A stretch of DNA of 64,000 bases, taken from positions 737,864 to 801,863 of the forward strand of contig NZ_QVQV01000001.1 in NCBI RefSeq assembly GCF_003429005.1, written 5' to 3'. The notes below the pieces were generated by a model. That model had not been told where the DNA came from and made no database searches. It worked only from the letters and a program-made list of their open reading frames with translations. The translations under genes and the position numbers were made by a program. Below are positions 57,542 through 64,000 of the stretch, piece after piece. Numbering within the stretch: position 1 is the first letter of the stretch; each line of letters opens with the position of its first letter. Source of the DNA: Paraburkholderia sp. DHOC27. Lineage in GTDB: Bacteria; Pseudomonadota; Gammaproteobacteria; Burkholderiales; Burkholderiaceae.

Positions 57542-57820
57542 CTATTGCTCCACTTGAAAAACTAGTTTCGTTGCTGCATCCGTTCTAATGTGTTCGCTTT
57601 GCCCATGCGCGCTTGCGGATCCCGTGATCCCCCGTTTTCCATCGACAACGATTTTGTACCGCGCATCGACGAGCGGTCTCGCCTCGCTATCGTGCAGGGT
57701 AAATTTTTCGTCATACTGAGCGGCGTGTTTGGATACGTTTGAGGCGTACTCACTCGAGGTGACTTTCCGCACGCCACGCGGCTTTCGTTGCGCGCTTACA
57801 TTCTTCCTTGACCGTCGCAT
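57542..57820 (-). CDS. Free-standing C-terminal domain of PAAR protein, candidate effector adaptor
   Basis: A 92-residue protein. Residues 35-92 (AAQYDEKFTLHDSEARPL onwards) are clearly related to residues 121-180 of the PAAR protein encoded upstream: both share YDE, a TL strand, E-RPL, RY, AHG, I-TD and a final L-V strand. The domain is beta-rich with a transthyretin-like look, resembling extensions that let VgrG and PAAR proteins carry toxins. The N-terminal 34 residues are basic and may be flexible. It sits between PAAR and the peptidase genes; GGGGGCGG lies before the ATG. An adaptor or toxin-tethering role is inferred. Confidence 0.7.
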   Translation of the reverse strand: MRRSRKNVSAQRKPRGVRKVTSSEYASNVSKHAAQYDEKFTLHDSEARPLVDARYKIVVDGKRGITGSASAHGQSEHIRTDAATKLVFQVEQ

Positions 57821-57904
57821 TAGCCGCCCCCTACCAATCGCGTCATCGCTAGTGGTTGTGCGGTCCCCATCCGCTACCAGCCGATCAAACCTTCACGCTC
57901 CCGC

Positions 57905-58447
57905 TCAATGCGCGACCTCGAGCCTTAGCCTTTGGCTGTTGTCAGTCGAGATGCGGCTAGTGCGACCGTGCGCATCGGTGACACCGGTTGCCACGATGAT
58001 CGAGCCAGCAAGCACGCGATAACGCACGCCACGAAGCGGACGCCCTTCGAAGCCTGTCAACGTGTATTGCTCGTCGTAAGTTGCGTTTTGAACGGGCCGT
58101 GCCGGTGCGGCGCCGCGCGGATCGCCAGCGTCTATGATCATCCACTTGCGACCGTGCAGCGCTACGACCGTTGGCGGATTGGGGCACTTGCAGAGCACGC
58201 TATCGCCATTGACCGCCTGGAGCCTTCCGCCGCGTGTCATGTCAATCAATCGCTTCGAGGTTGGCGCGGCCCGGACAATCGTGCCTATCGATTTACAGGC
58301 TTCGCAGTAGGCCGTGTCGCCAATGAAGGCCATGCGCCGGTGTCTCCCGTCTGGACCTTCAATGGTTCCAGCCGTTCCGTCTGCATAGACCCTTCCGCCG
58401 CTGGTGAGCGGATCATCTTCGACCACCGCGTAAAAGATGCCTGGCAT
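57905..58447 (-). CDS. PAAR-domain protein with C-terminal beta extension (T6SS spike tip)
   Basis: A 180-residue protein. Residues 1-97 form a cysteine-containing PAAR domain: SGGRVYADG near residue 16, the AYCEAC stretch near residue 47 and GDSVLCKCPNPP near residue 81, the zinc-tipped cone that caps VgrG at the end of the type VI needle. Residues 121-180 are a beta-rich domain that recurs as the next gene's product. The ATG at 58447 has AAGGAG at eight bases; the TTG six bases upstream is too close to that site. No T6SS core gene (vgrG, hcp, tss) is in the window, so this is an orphan cassette. Confidence 0.88.
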   Translation of the reverse strand: MPGIFYAVVEDDPLTSGGRVYADGTAGTIEGPDGRHRRMAFIGDTAYCEACKSIGTIVRAAPTSKRLIDMTRGGRLQAVNGDSVLCKCPNPPTVVALHGRKWMIIDAGDPRGAAPARPVQNATYDEQYTLTGFEGRPLRGVRYRVLAGSIIVATGVTDAHGRTSRISTDNSQRLRLEVAH

Positions 58448-58459
58448 GTTCAAGGCTCC

Positions 58460-58591
58460 TTACGGACGGGGCAGTGTCGCGCCGTACTCATTCACAGGGA
58501 TGAAGGTCGTAACGCATCCACCGCGCTCAGTGCGAGCGCCGAGCGTTGCGAATTCAAACTTCGTGCCTCTGCGCTCCTGTTCGTCCGACAT
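58460..58591 (-). CDS. 43-residue peptide upstream of PAAR gene
   Basis: A short frame, ATG 58591 to TAA 58460, not detected by length filters. It encodes MSDEQERRGTKFEFATLGAR and ends EYGATLPRP. AGGGGA precedes the ATG and the stop leads straight into the ribosome-binding site of the PAAR gene, so translation is plausible. The FATLGARTERGG stretch resembles the start of many Burkholderia PAAR proteins, so this is either a truncated PAAR relic or a genuine small partner. That resemblance is from memory. Confidence 0.5.
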   Translation of the reverse strand: MSDEQERRGTKFEFATLGARTERGGCVTTFIPVNEYGATLPRP

Positions 58592-58766
58592 TCCCATTTC
58601 CCCTGATGTAGATGAAAACGACCGGCCACGAAACCACCGGCCATGTGCTTCGGCACTGGCCGAGGCAGTCTAAAATCATCGCTTGTGGTCCGCGCAGGTG
58701 TACATCGGATCACTCTGAAAGGGACGTTTGACGGATTCACACCGACCACATCAGGAGTCAAAGGTG

Positions 58767-60593
58767 CTAACAGAACAGACGCTGCAACTCGGAGCGAATC
58801 TGTCCTATCACGGGTTGCCAGTTTCCTAACTCGCGTTGACGGAAGAGGCGCATGGATGGATACCACGGGCTGTCCGTCCGCTCAGTGAGCCACCGCCAAT
58901 CGGCGCATGCAGGAATGAGCGTCCATACCGGGAGGTTTGCCGCGCCGGCAAGATGTGCAACGGAAGTATCCACGGTGATCAACAGATCGAGCGTGGCGAG
59001 GATTGCCAACGTATCGGTGAAGTCGCTGATCGCGGGGCCCACCGTATGGATACTGAAAACGGCAGAGAGTGCTTCGCTTTCGTGCTCGCGCTCGCCCTTT
59101 TGCAGCGAGTACCAGATCAAGTCAGGTAACGCGAAGAGCGGCTTCAGCGTGTCGAGCGCAATAGACCTGAAACGGTCCATCACGTGATGTGGGCTACCGG
59201 CCCACACAACGCCGACGCGCCGTTTGGTCGAGTTTGACGGAGTCGCCGCTGGTGTATCCGGCATGGCGCCGAGATACGCACCCCAACGACGCACCTGTCC
59301 GGCATCGGGCGCGAGGTAGGCCGTCGCCAGCGGCAACGCCGCCAGGTCCAGCCTCATATATTCCGGCATCCTCAGCATATGGCTCCAGTAGTCATAGGGG
59401 CCGGGCGGAATACGCGTGTAGACGTTACGCACACACCGCATGCTCGCTGCCAGTCGCGCAACGGGCTCGCTCACCAGTACATCCACGCTCGCGCCTTGCT
59501 GATGCAGCCATTCAGCGAAACGGATGAACTGGATTTCATCGCCGCGTCCCTGCTCACCGACCATGAGAAACTGGCAGCCGGCCACTGGCTCGCCGCGCCA
59601 GGGCGGAAACGGCGGGCGCACAAGCTGCCGCTCATTGCCGGGTATCGCGTAAAACCACGGATACCGCTTCCACCCCTCGGCAAACTCGCCGAGCCCGAGC
59701 TGCACACCCGCGAGGTGGAACTGCAAATACGGGTTGTCCGGCAGCAGGCGCGCGGCTTCCGCGCTATGCGGCCGGCTCTCGGCGACTCTGCCCTGAATGC
59801 TGAGCGCGCGCGCCGCGTTGTGATGCAGCAGCGCGTGATGTGGCGCGATGGCGAGTCCCTGCCTTGCGACGCTGAGCGCGTCGTCGACGAGATCGTGAGT
59901 ATTCAACACATAGCACAGCGACTTGAGCGCCTCGGCATTGTCACTAAAGCGCGTGCGGATCTCCGTGATGACCGCAGCGAGTTCGTCGGTGCGGCGAGCC
60001 TTCTTCAACGCAACGATCAGGTCGAGTCCATCCTGAAGGAAGGATCCGTTCAGCGCCCACGCGCGCAGCCAGTAACCGGCTGCATGGTCGACGTACTCCA
60101 TCTCGCCGCTGATTTGCGCCGCAGCGCGTAGCGCATGGTGCAGCCCAGGCTCGATATCGAGAGCACGGCTGTAGTGAAACAGGGCGGCTTCGAGTTTGCC
60201 CGCAAGGCGAAGACTGTCCGCCAGGTTCCGGTGCAGCGACGCCGTGCTGCCCGTTATGCCGAGCGCATGGAGATAACACGTGTGAGCGCGCGGCAAATCA
60301 CGTTGCAATGCCGCCAGCAGTCCCGCGTGTTCCCAGAGATCGGCGCGCTCCGGCGCCGCCTGCAAAGCCTGATCCACATAAGTGCGCGCACCGTCGATGT
60401 CGTTGGCATGCACACAGGCAAGGCCCATGAAATGCAATGCGTGCACGTGCCGCGGCAGCACATCGAGCACTTGCCGATAGCCGCTCATCGCCTCGGCGGT
60501 ACGCCGCGCCGCTAAATCGGCGTCGGCACGCGCGAGCGTCGCTTCAACCTTGCGCTGCACTTGCTGGTCAGTGACATCGGAAAAGTTTGGCAT
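58767..60593 (-). CDS. TPR protein with glycosyltransferase family 9-like domain
   Basis: A 608-residue protein. About ten tetratricopeptide-like repeats occupy residues 15-300 (AEAMSGYRQVLDVLPRHVHA, AALFHYSRALDIEPG, ALSIQGRVAESRPHSAEAARL), followed by a GT9-type C-terminus (GCQFLMVGEQGRGDEIQFIR, RRVGVVWAGSPHH and the nucleotide-sugar DLLITVDTSVAHLAGA). Such fusions glycosylate surface or secreted proteins. It is upstream of the T6SS-like cassette on the same strand, with 176 bases between, and could modify one of its products or be unrelated. Confidence 0.85.
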   Translation of the reverse strand: MPNFSDVTDQQVQRKVEATLARADADLAARRTAEAMSGYRQVLDVLPRHVHALHFMGLACVHANDIDGARTYVDQALQAAPERADLWEHAGLLAALQRDLPRAHTCYLHALGITGSTASLHRNLADSLRLAGKLEAALFHYSRALDIEPGLHHALRAAAQISGEMEYVDHAAGYWLRAWALNGSFLQDGLDLIVALKKARRTDELAAVITEIRTRFSDNAEALKSLCYVLNTHDLVDDALSVARQGLAIAPHHALLHHNAARALSIQGRVAESRPHSAEAARLLPDNPYLQFHLAGVQLGLGEFAEGWKRYPWFYAIPGNERQLVRPPFPPWRGEPVAGCQFLMVGEQGRGDEIQFIRFAEWLHQQGASVDVLVSEPVARLAASMRCVRNVYTRIPPGPYDYWSHMLRMPEYMRLDLAALPLATAYLAPDAGQVRRWGAYLGAMPDTPAATPSNSTKRRVGVVWAGSPHHVMDRFRSIALDTLKPLFALPDLIWYSLQKGEREHESEALSAVFSIHTVGPAISDFTDTLAILATLDLLITVDTSVAHLAGAANLPVWTLIPACADWRWLTERTDSPWYPSMRLFRQRELGNWQPVIGQIRSELQRLFC

Positions 60594-60844
60594 CCTAATT
60601 TAGATTGACGTTTGACTGATTTGCAGAATGAACGCTCAGTGTAGCCGTGAGGTATTACCAGAAGATAGCTAGCCAGAAGATATAGGCCGCTGGGCACTGA
60701 GGCGGCGCATCGGAATGCACTCATCCATCATATATATCCCAAACAAGATAAAAATTGTGAATCTTCCGCTCGCGTAGTCGGGGCCTTTACCGGACGTGTG
60801 GGATTGCGGAGTTCACGCAAAAGCGGATCATGGATAGCCCTGCC

Positions 60845-60874
60845 TTGACAAGCCAAAGGGGGGGCTTTCATAAT
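60845..60874 (+). promoter_or_regulatory. Sigma-70-like promoter of pca operon
   Basis: TTGACA (60845-60850), an 18-base spacer and CATAAT (60869-60874) lie ahead of the pcaI leader. Two IclR-type palindromes follow right after the -10. Confidence 0.55.
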
Positions 60875-60884
60875 GCGCCAATGC

Positions 60885-60918
60885 GTTCGCTAAACGAATC
60901 ACTGTTCGTATAGAGAAC
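60885..60918. promoter_or_regulatory. Tandem IclR-type (PcaR-like) palindromes
   Basis: GTTCGCTAAACGAAT (60885-60899) and GTTCGTATAGAGAAC (60904-60918) are two inverted repeats of the GTTC-N7-GAAC kind, centred 19 bases apart, about two helical turns. IclR-family activators and repressors of pca and pob genes bind such sites. No pcaR/pobR gene is in the window. Confidence 0.5.
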
Positions 60919-61060
60919 AAATTGCGTGTGACCTGTCCGGGTTTGCGCGCCATGACCCGGACGTGGAGACCGTCCCGTGTCTTGCCTACCAGGCGGCCAT
61001 TTCCATGGAATGGCCGTTCGGCCCAAGCGGCACGGTGCGAAACGTCCCAAAGGAATCGAC

Positions 61061-61765
61061 ATGATCAACAAGATTTTCGAATCACTTCAGTCGGCCGTGG
61101 CCGATGTGCAGGACGGCGCCACCGTGATGATCGGCGGCTTCGGCACGGCAGGCATGCCGTCCGAGCTGATCGACGCACTCATCGAACAGGGCGCGCGCGA
61201 CCTCACCATCGTCAACAACAACGCCGGCAACGGCGACATAGGCCTCGCCGCGCTGCTGAAAGCGAAGCGCGTGCGCAAGATCATCTGCTCGTTCCCGCGC
61301 CAGAGCGATTCGTATGTTTTCGACGCGCTGTATCGCGCCGGTGAAATCGAGCTCGAACTCGTGCCGCAGGGCAATCTGGCCGAGCGCATCCGTGCGGCGG
61401 GCGCAGGCATTGGCGGCTTTTTCACGCCAACCGGTTTCGGCACCAAGCTGGCCGAAGGCAAGGAAACCCGTTTGATCGACGGTCGGCAATACGTGCTGGA
61501 GTCGCCGCTGCATGCGGACTTCGCCCTCGTGAAGGCGCTCAAGGGCGACCGCTGGGGCAATCTGGTGTATCGCAAGACGGCGCGCAATTTCGGCCCCATC
61601 ATGGCGAGCGCGGCGAAAACCGCCATCGTGCAGGTGTCGAAAGTGGTGCCGCTGGGCGAGCTCGATCCTGAAGAGATCGTCACGCCGGGCATCTTCGTGC
61701 AACGTGTCATCGAAGTGCCGCAAGCCACGCACGAAGCCGAACTTGCATCCACCGCTGCTGCCTGA
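61061..61765 (+). CDS. pcaI: 3-oxoadipate CoA-transferase subunit A
   Basis: A 234-residue alpha subunit that with PcaJ moves CoA from succinyl-CoA to 3-oxoadipate in the beta-ketoadipate pathway. The glycine-rich loop GGFGTAGMPSELID near residue 29 and the NNNAGNGDIGLAALL stretch are characteristic. AAAGGAATCG precedes the ATG at 61061. It is the first gene of the operon, and pcaJ starts 12 bases after its stop. The scoA family is close in sequence, but the following pcaB and pcaD make the 3-oxoadipate assignment likely. Confidence 0.92.
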   Translation: MINKIFESLQSAVADVQDGATVMIGGFGTAGMPSELIDALIEQGARDLTIVNNNAGNGDIGLAALLKAKRVRKIICSFPRQSDSYVFDALYRAGEIELELVPQGNLAERIRAAGAGIGGFFTPTGFGTKLAEGKETRLIDGRQYVLESPLHADFALVKALKGDRWGNLVYRKTARNFGPIMASAAKTAIVQVSKVVPLGELDPEEIVTPGIFVQRVIEVPQATHEAELASTAAA

Positions 61766-61777
61766 GGAGAACCTGAG

Positions 61778-62437
61778 ATGAAAAAACTGACCCGCGATGA
61801 AATGGCGAGGCGCGTTGCCCAGGACATCCCTGAAGGCGCGTATGTGAACCTCGGCATCGGCGTGCCGACGCTGGTGGCGAACCACCTCGGCGCCGACAAG
61901 GAAATCTTCCTGCACAGCGAAAACGGCCTGCTCGGCATGGGCCCGGCACCGGCACCCGGCGAGGAAGACGACGAACTGATCAACGCCGGCAAGCAGCACG
62001 TCACGCTGCTCACGGGTGGCGCGTACTTCCACCACGCCGACTCGTTCGCGATGATGCGCGGCGGCCATCTGGATTTCTGCGTGCTCGGCGCCTTTCAGGT
62101 GTCCACCAAGGGCGATCTCGCCAACTGGCACACAGGCGCGCCCGACGCCATTCCGGCCGTAGGCGGCGCAATGGATCTGGCCATCGGCGCGAAACAGGTG
62201 TATGTGATGATGGAGCACCTCACCAAGCAGGGCGAAAGCAAGATTGCGGCGGAATGCACGTACCCGGTCACGGGCGTGAACTGCGTCAGCCGCATCTATA
62301 CGGATCTGGCCATGCTCGACGTCACCCCGGACGGCCTCGTGGTGCGTGAAATCTTCTCCGATATCGGCTTCGACGAACTGAGCAAGCTGACGGGCGTGCC
62401 GCTCATCGACGGCACCGAGGCCGCGCGCGCCGCCTGA
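61778..62437 (+). CDS. pcaJ: 3-oxoadipate CoA-transferase subunit B
   Basis: The 219-residue beta subunit. The catalytic glutamate lies in SENGLLGMGP near residue 49, the residue that forms the glutamyl-CoA thioester. The late GVPLIDGTEAA region is typical. GAGGAGAACC precedes the ATG. It is made with PcaI from the same transcript, and the two form the active heterotetramer. Its product 3-oxoadipyl-CoA would be split by a thiolase (pcaF) not seen here. Confidence 0.93.
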   Translation: MKKLTRDEMARRVAQDIPEGAYVNLGIGVPTLVANHLGADKEIFLHSENGLLGMGPAPAPGEEDDELINAGKQHVTLLTGGAYFHHADSFAMMRGGHLDFCVLGAFQVSTKGDLANWHTGAPDAIPAVGGAMDLAIGAKQVYVMMEHLTKQGESKIAAECTYPVTGVNCVSRIYTDLAMLDVTPDGLVVREIFSDIGFDELSKLTGVPLIDGTEAARAA

Positions 62438-62566
62438 GCGCGGCGAGTCGTTGACCTTCTGACGCGGCGTGCCGGGACAGGTTCGTCCCGCGCCGCCGCG
62501 TGCTGTGCTTGCGTTCGGCGCCGCGTGCGCCGACCATAGCTTCTTCTCCCGCAATTCCATTCCATC

Positions 62567-63946
62567 ATGCTCGAAGCCAGCGCCCGTCTGACCGGTCTGC
62601 TCTGTGGCACGCAAGCCATGAACGACATCTGGTCGCCACGCGCGACGCTCCAGCGCATGCTCGATGTCGAAGCGGCGCTAGCGCGCGCTGCGGCGGCGCA
62701 TCAGGTGATTCCGCGCAGCGCGGTGGCCGCGATCGAAGCCGCCTGCCATGCCGATCAACTGGACGCCGACGCGCTGGTGCGCGACGCGGCGCTCGGCGGC
62801 AATCTGGCCATTCCGCTCGTCAAGCAACTCACGGCGCGCGTCAAGGCGGCGGACGCCGAGGCATCGAAATACGTGCATTGGGGCGCGACGAGCCAGGACA
62901 TCATCGACACCGCCACGGTCCTGCAACTGCGCGACACCTTCGATCTGCTCGACCAGCAGTTGCAAGCCACCTGCGCGGCGCTTGCCGCACTGGCCCGCAG
63001 TCATCGCGCCACGCCCATGATTGGGCGCACGTGGTTGCAGCAGGCGTTGCCCATCACCCTCGGTCTGAAATTCGCGCAGTGGCTCGACGCCTTGCTGCGG
63101 CATCACGAGCGGCTCGCCGCTTTGCGCGAATGCGCGCTGGTACTGCAATTTGGCGGCGCGGCCGGTACGCTGGCGAGTCTGCGCGATGCAGCGCCCGCCG
63201 TGACAGCCGAACTGGGCCGGCAGCTCGATCTGAGCGTGCCCGCTCTGCCGTGGCATACGCAGCGCGATCGCGTGGCGGAAAGCGCGGCGCTGTTCGGCAT
63301 GCTGATCGGCACGCTCGGCAAGATCGCGCGTGATATCTCCCTGCAGATGCAGACCGAAATCGGCGAACTGGCCGAACCCGCTGCGGCGGGCAAGGGCGGT
63401 TCGTCGACCATGCCGCACAAGCGCAACCCGGTCGGCTGCGCGGCGGTGCTGACCGCGGCCACGCGGGCGCCCGGTCTCGTCGCCACAGTGCTGGCAGGCA
63501 TGGTGCAGGAGCACGAACGCGCGCTCGGCGGCTGGCAGGCCGAGTGGGATGCGCTGCCGGATCTGGCGAGGCTGGCGGGTGGTGCACTCGCGCATATCGA
63601 ACAGATCGTCAGCGGTATTGATGTCAACACCGCGCGCCTCGCCGCCAATCTCGACGTCACGCACGGTCTGATTCTCGGCGAAGCGGTGATGCTGGCGCTC
63701 GGCGACAGCATCGGCCGGCTCGAAGCGCATCATCTGGTCGAACGCGCGTCGAAAGCCGCCATTGCCTCAGGCCAGACGCTTTACGCGGTGCTTGCCTCGG
63801 ACTCTGCTGTCACGCAACATCTTTCGGACGAGCAATTGCGGCATCTGCTCGACCCGGCTCACTATGTCGGCCAGGCACACGCGTATGTCGACGCCGTGCT
63901 TGAACTATACGGCGCACACGCTGGCCGCGCTTCTTCAAAGGAGTAA
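62567..63946 (+). CDS. pcaB: 3-carboxy-cis,cis-muconate cycloisomerase
   Basis: A 459-residue fumarase/aspartase-superfamily enzyme that lactonises 3-carboxy-cis,cis-muconate. The superfamily signature GSSTMPHKRNP is present near residue 283, with VHWGATSQDI near residue 103 and an ARSHRATPMIGRTWLQQALP segment. The ATG at 62567 is used; a second start at 62618 (MNDIWSP) is possible. It follows pcaJ by 129 bases and precedes pcaD, the enzyme for the next step. Confidence 0.94.
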   Translation: MLEASARLTGLLCGTQAMNDIWSPRATLQRMLDVEAALARAAAAHQVIPRSAVAAIEAACHADQLDADALVRDAALGGNLAIPLVKQLTARVKAADAEASKYVHWGATSQDIIDTATVLQLRDTFDLLDQQLQATCAALAALARSHRATPMIGRTWLQQALPITLGLKFAQWLDALLRHHERLAALRECALVLQFGGAAGTLASLRDAAPAVTAELGRQLDLSVPALPWHTQRDRVAESAALFGMLIGTLGKIARDISLQMQTEIGELAEPAAAGKGGSSTMPHKRNPVGCAAVLTAATRAPGLVATVLAGMVQEHERALGGWQAEWDALPDLARLAGGALAHIEQIVSGIDVNTARLAANLDVTHGLILGEAVMLALGDSIGRLEAHHLVERASKAAIASGQTLYAVLASDSAVTQHLSDEQLRHLLDPAHYVGQAHAYVDAVLELYGAHAGRASSKE

Positions 63947-63951
63947 GCAGA

Positions 63952-64000
63952 ATGCCCTACGCCGCAGTCAACGGCATTGAGTTGCACTATCGCATCGACG
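63952..64000 (+). CDS. pcaD: 3-oxoadipate enol-lactonase, N-terminal fragment (cut by window edge)
   Basis: The ATG at 63952 behind AAAGGAGTAAG opens MPYAAVNGIELHYRID, the first strand of alpha/beta-hydrolases of the PcaD type. Only 16 codons are in the window. Position right after pcaB, with five bases between, supports the call; catalytic residues lie beyond the edge. Confidence 0.8.
   Translation, partial: MPYAAVNGIELHYRID

Larger units (their letters stand above)
60594..61060. other. Divergent intergenic region before the pca operon
   Basis: Apart from the pca promoter and operators in the right half, this 467-base region shows no gene. Confidence 0.45.

Noticed and set aside
58492..58866. 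A 124-codon minus-strand frame between the PAAR and TPR-GT9 genes
   Set aside because: It overlaps the 43-residue peptide in another frame and runs into the TPR-GT9 gene's 3' end; the short peptide has the better ribosome-binding site.
61082..62614. A 510-codon minus-strand frame opposite pcaIJ
   Set aside because: Mirror of pcaI and pcaJ without protein-family features.

Overview
The window looks like a stretch of a secondary replicon of a Paraburkholderia/Burkholderia-type betaproteobacterium. It is GC-rich and densely coding, and it carries Burkholderiaceae-type gene families: an OprM/EmrAB-like efflux set, a class D beta-lactamase, a LuxR solo, an orphan PAAR cassette, a TPR-GT9 protein, a DUF3005-like protein and a pcaIJBD operon. 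I saw no rRNA, tRNA, CRISPR array, complete insertion sequence or replication origin. The mix of catabolic, transport, sensing and defence genes is typical of an accessory-rich chromosome 2.

Layout. 1-2.5 kb: the 3' end of an E1 2-oxoglutarate dehydrogenase gene and an acetolactate-synthase-type enzyme. 2.6-8.9 kb: a tripartite efflux operon (MFS pump, HlyD adaptor, OprM-type lipoprotein) with a monooxygenase-like gene, divergent from a LysR regulator. 8.8-11.6 kb: mug coupled to a GlxA-type AraC regulator, divergent from a DJ-1-like protein coupled to an ArsR regulator. 11.8-18.7 kb: two chemoreceptors, one with a textbook sigma-28 promoter, plus a TetR regulator, two exported proteins of unknown role and a GNAT acetyltransferase. 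19.1-24.3 kb: an MscS channel with a cyclic-nucleotide domain, a diguanylate cyclase gene broken by an in-frame amber codon, a rhomboid protease and an OXA-type beta-lactamase. 25.0-32.2 kb: a TonB-dependent receptor with strong terminators, a Rieske/FAD reductase convergent with katG, and a 5' remnant of folE2 directly upstream of katG. 32.6-36.4 kb: a membrane protein of unknown role, an EgtB-like enzyme, FNR and a UspA protein.

36.7-51.3 kb is mostly sugar-acid catabolism: a FadR-type GntR regulator, an MFS transporter, a LuxR solo with a convergent small HTH gene, then a DHDPS-family dehydratase, an alpha-ketoglutarate semialdehyde dehydrogenase, an SMP-30 lactonase, a four-gene ABC importer and an IlvD/EDD dehydratase. 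Together these would take an aldonolactone through a 2-keto-3-deoxy acid and 2,5-dioxopentanoate to 2-oxoglutarate, a Weimberg-type non-phosphorylative pentose route. No sugar dehydrogenase is present. A perfect FadR-family palindrome overlaps the -35 of the first catabolic gene.

51.5-56.2 kb holds an SDR-like protein, a DUF3005-like protein, epsC-type serine acetyltransferase, folE and a LysR regulator. 56.4-58.6 kb is the most distinctive part: a low-GC minus-strand cassette encoding a 43-residue peptide, a PAAR protein with a C-terminal beta domain, a free-standing copy of that same domain, an M35-like zinc metallopeptidase and a periplasmic OmpA-like protein. It reads as an orphan type VI secretion tip/adaptor/toxin/immunity module. 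It is followed by a TPR-GT9 protein. The window ends in the pcaIJBD protocatechuate (beta-ketoadipate) operon behind a promoter with two IclR-type palindromes.
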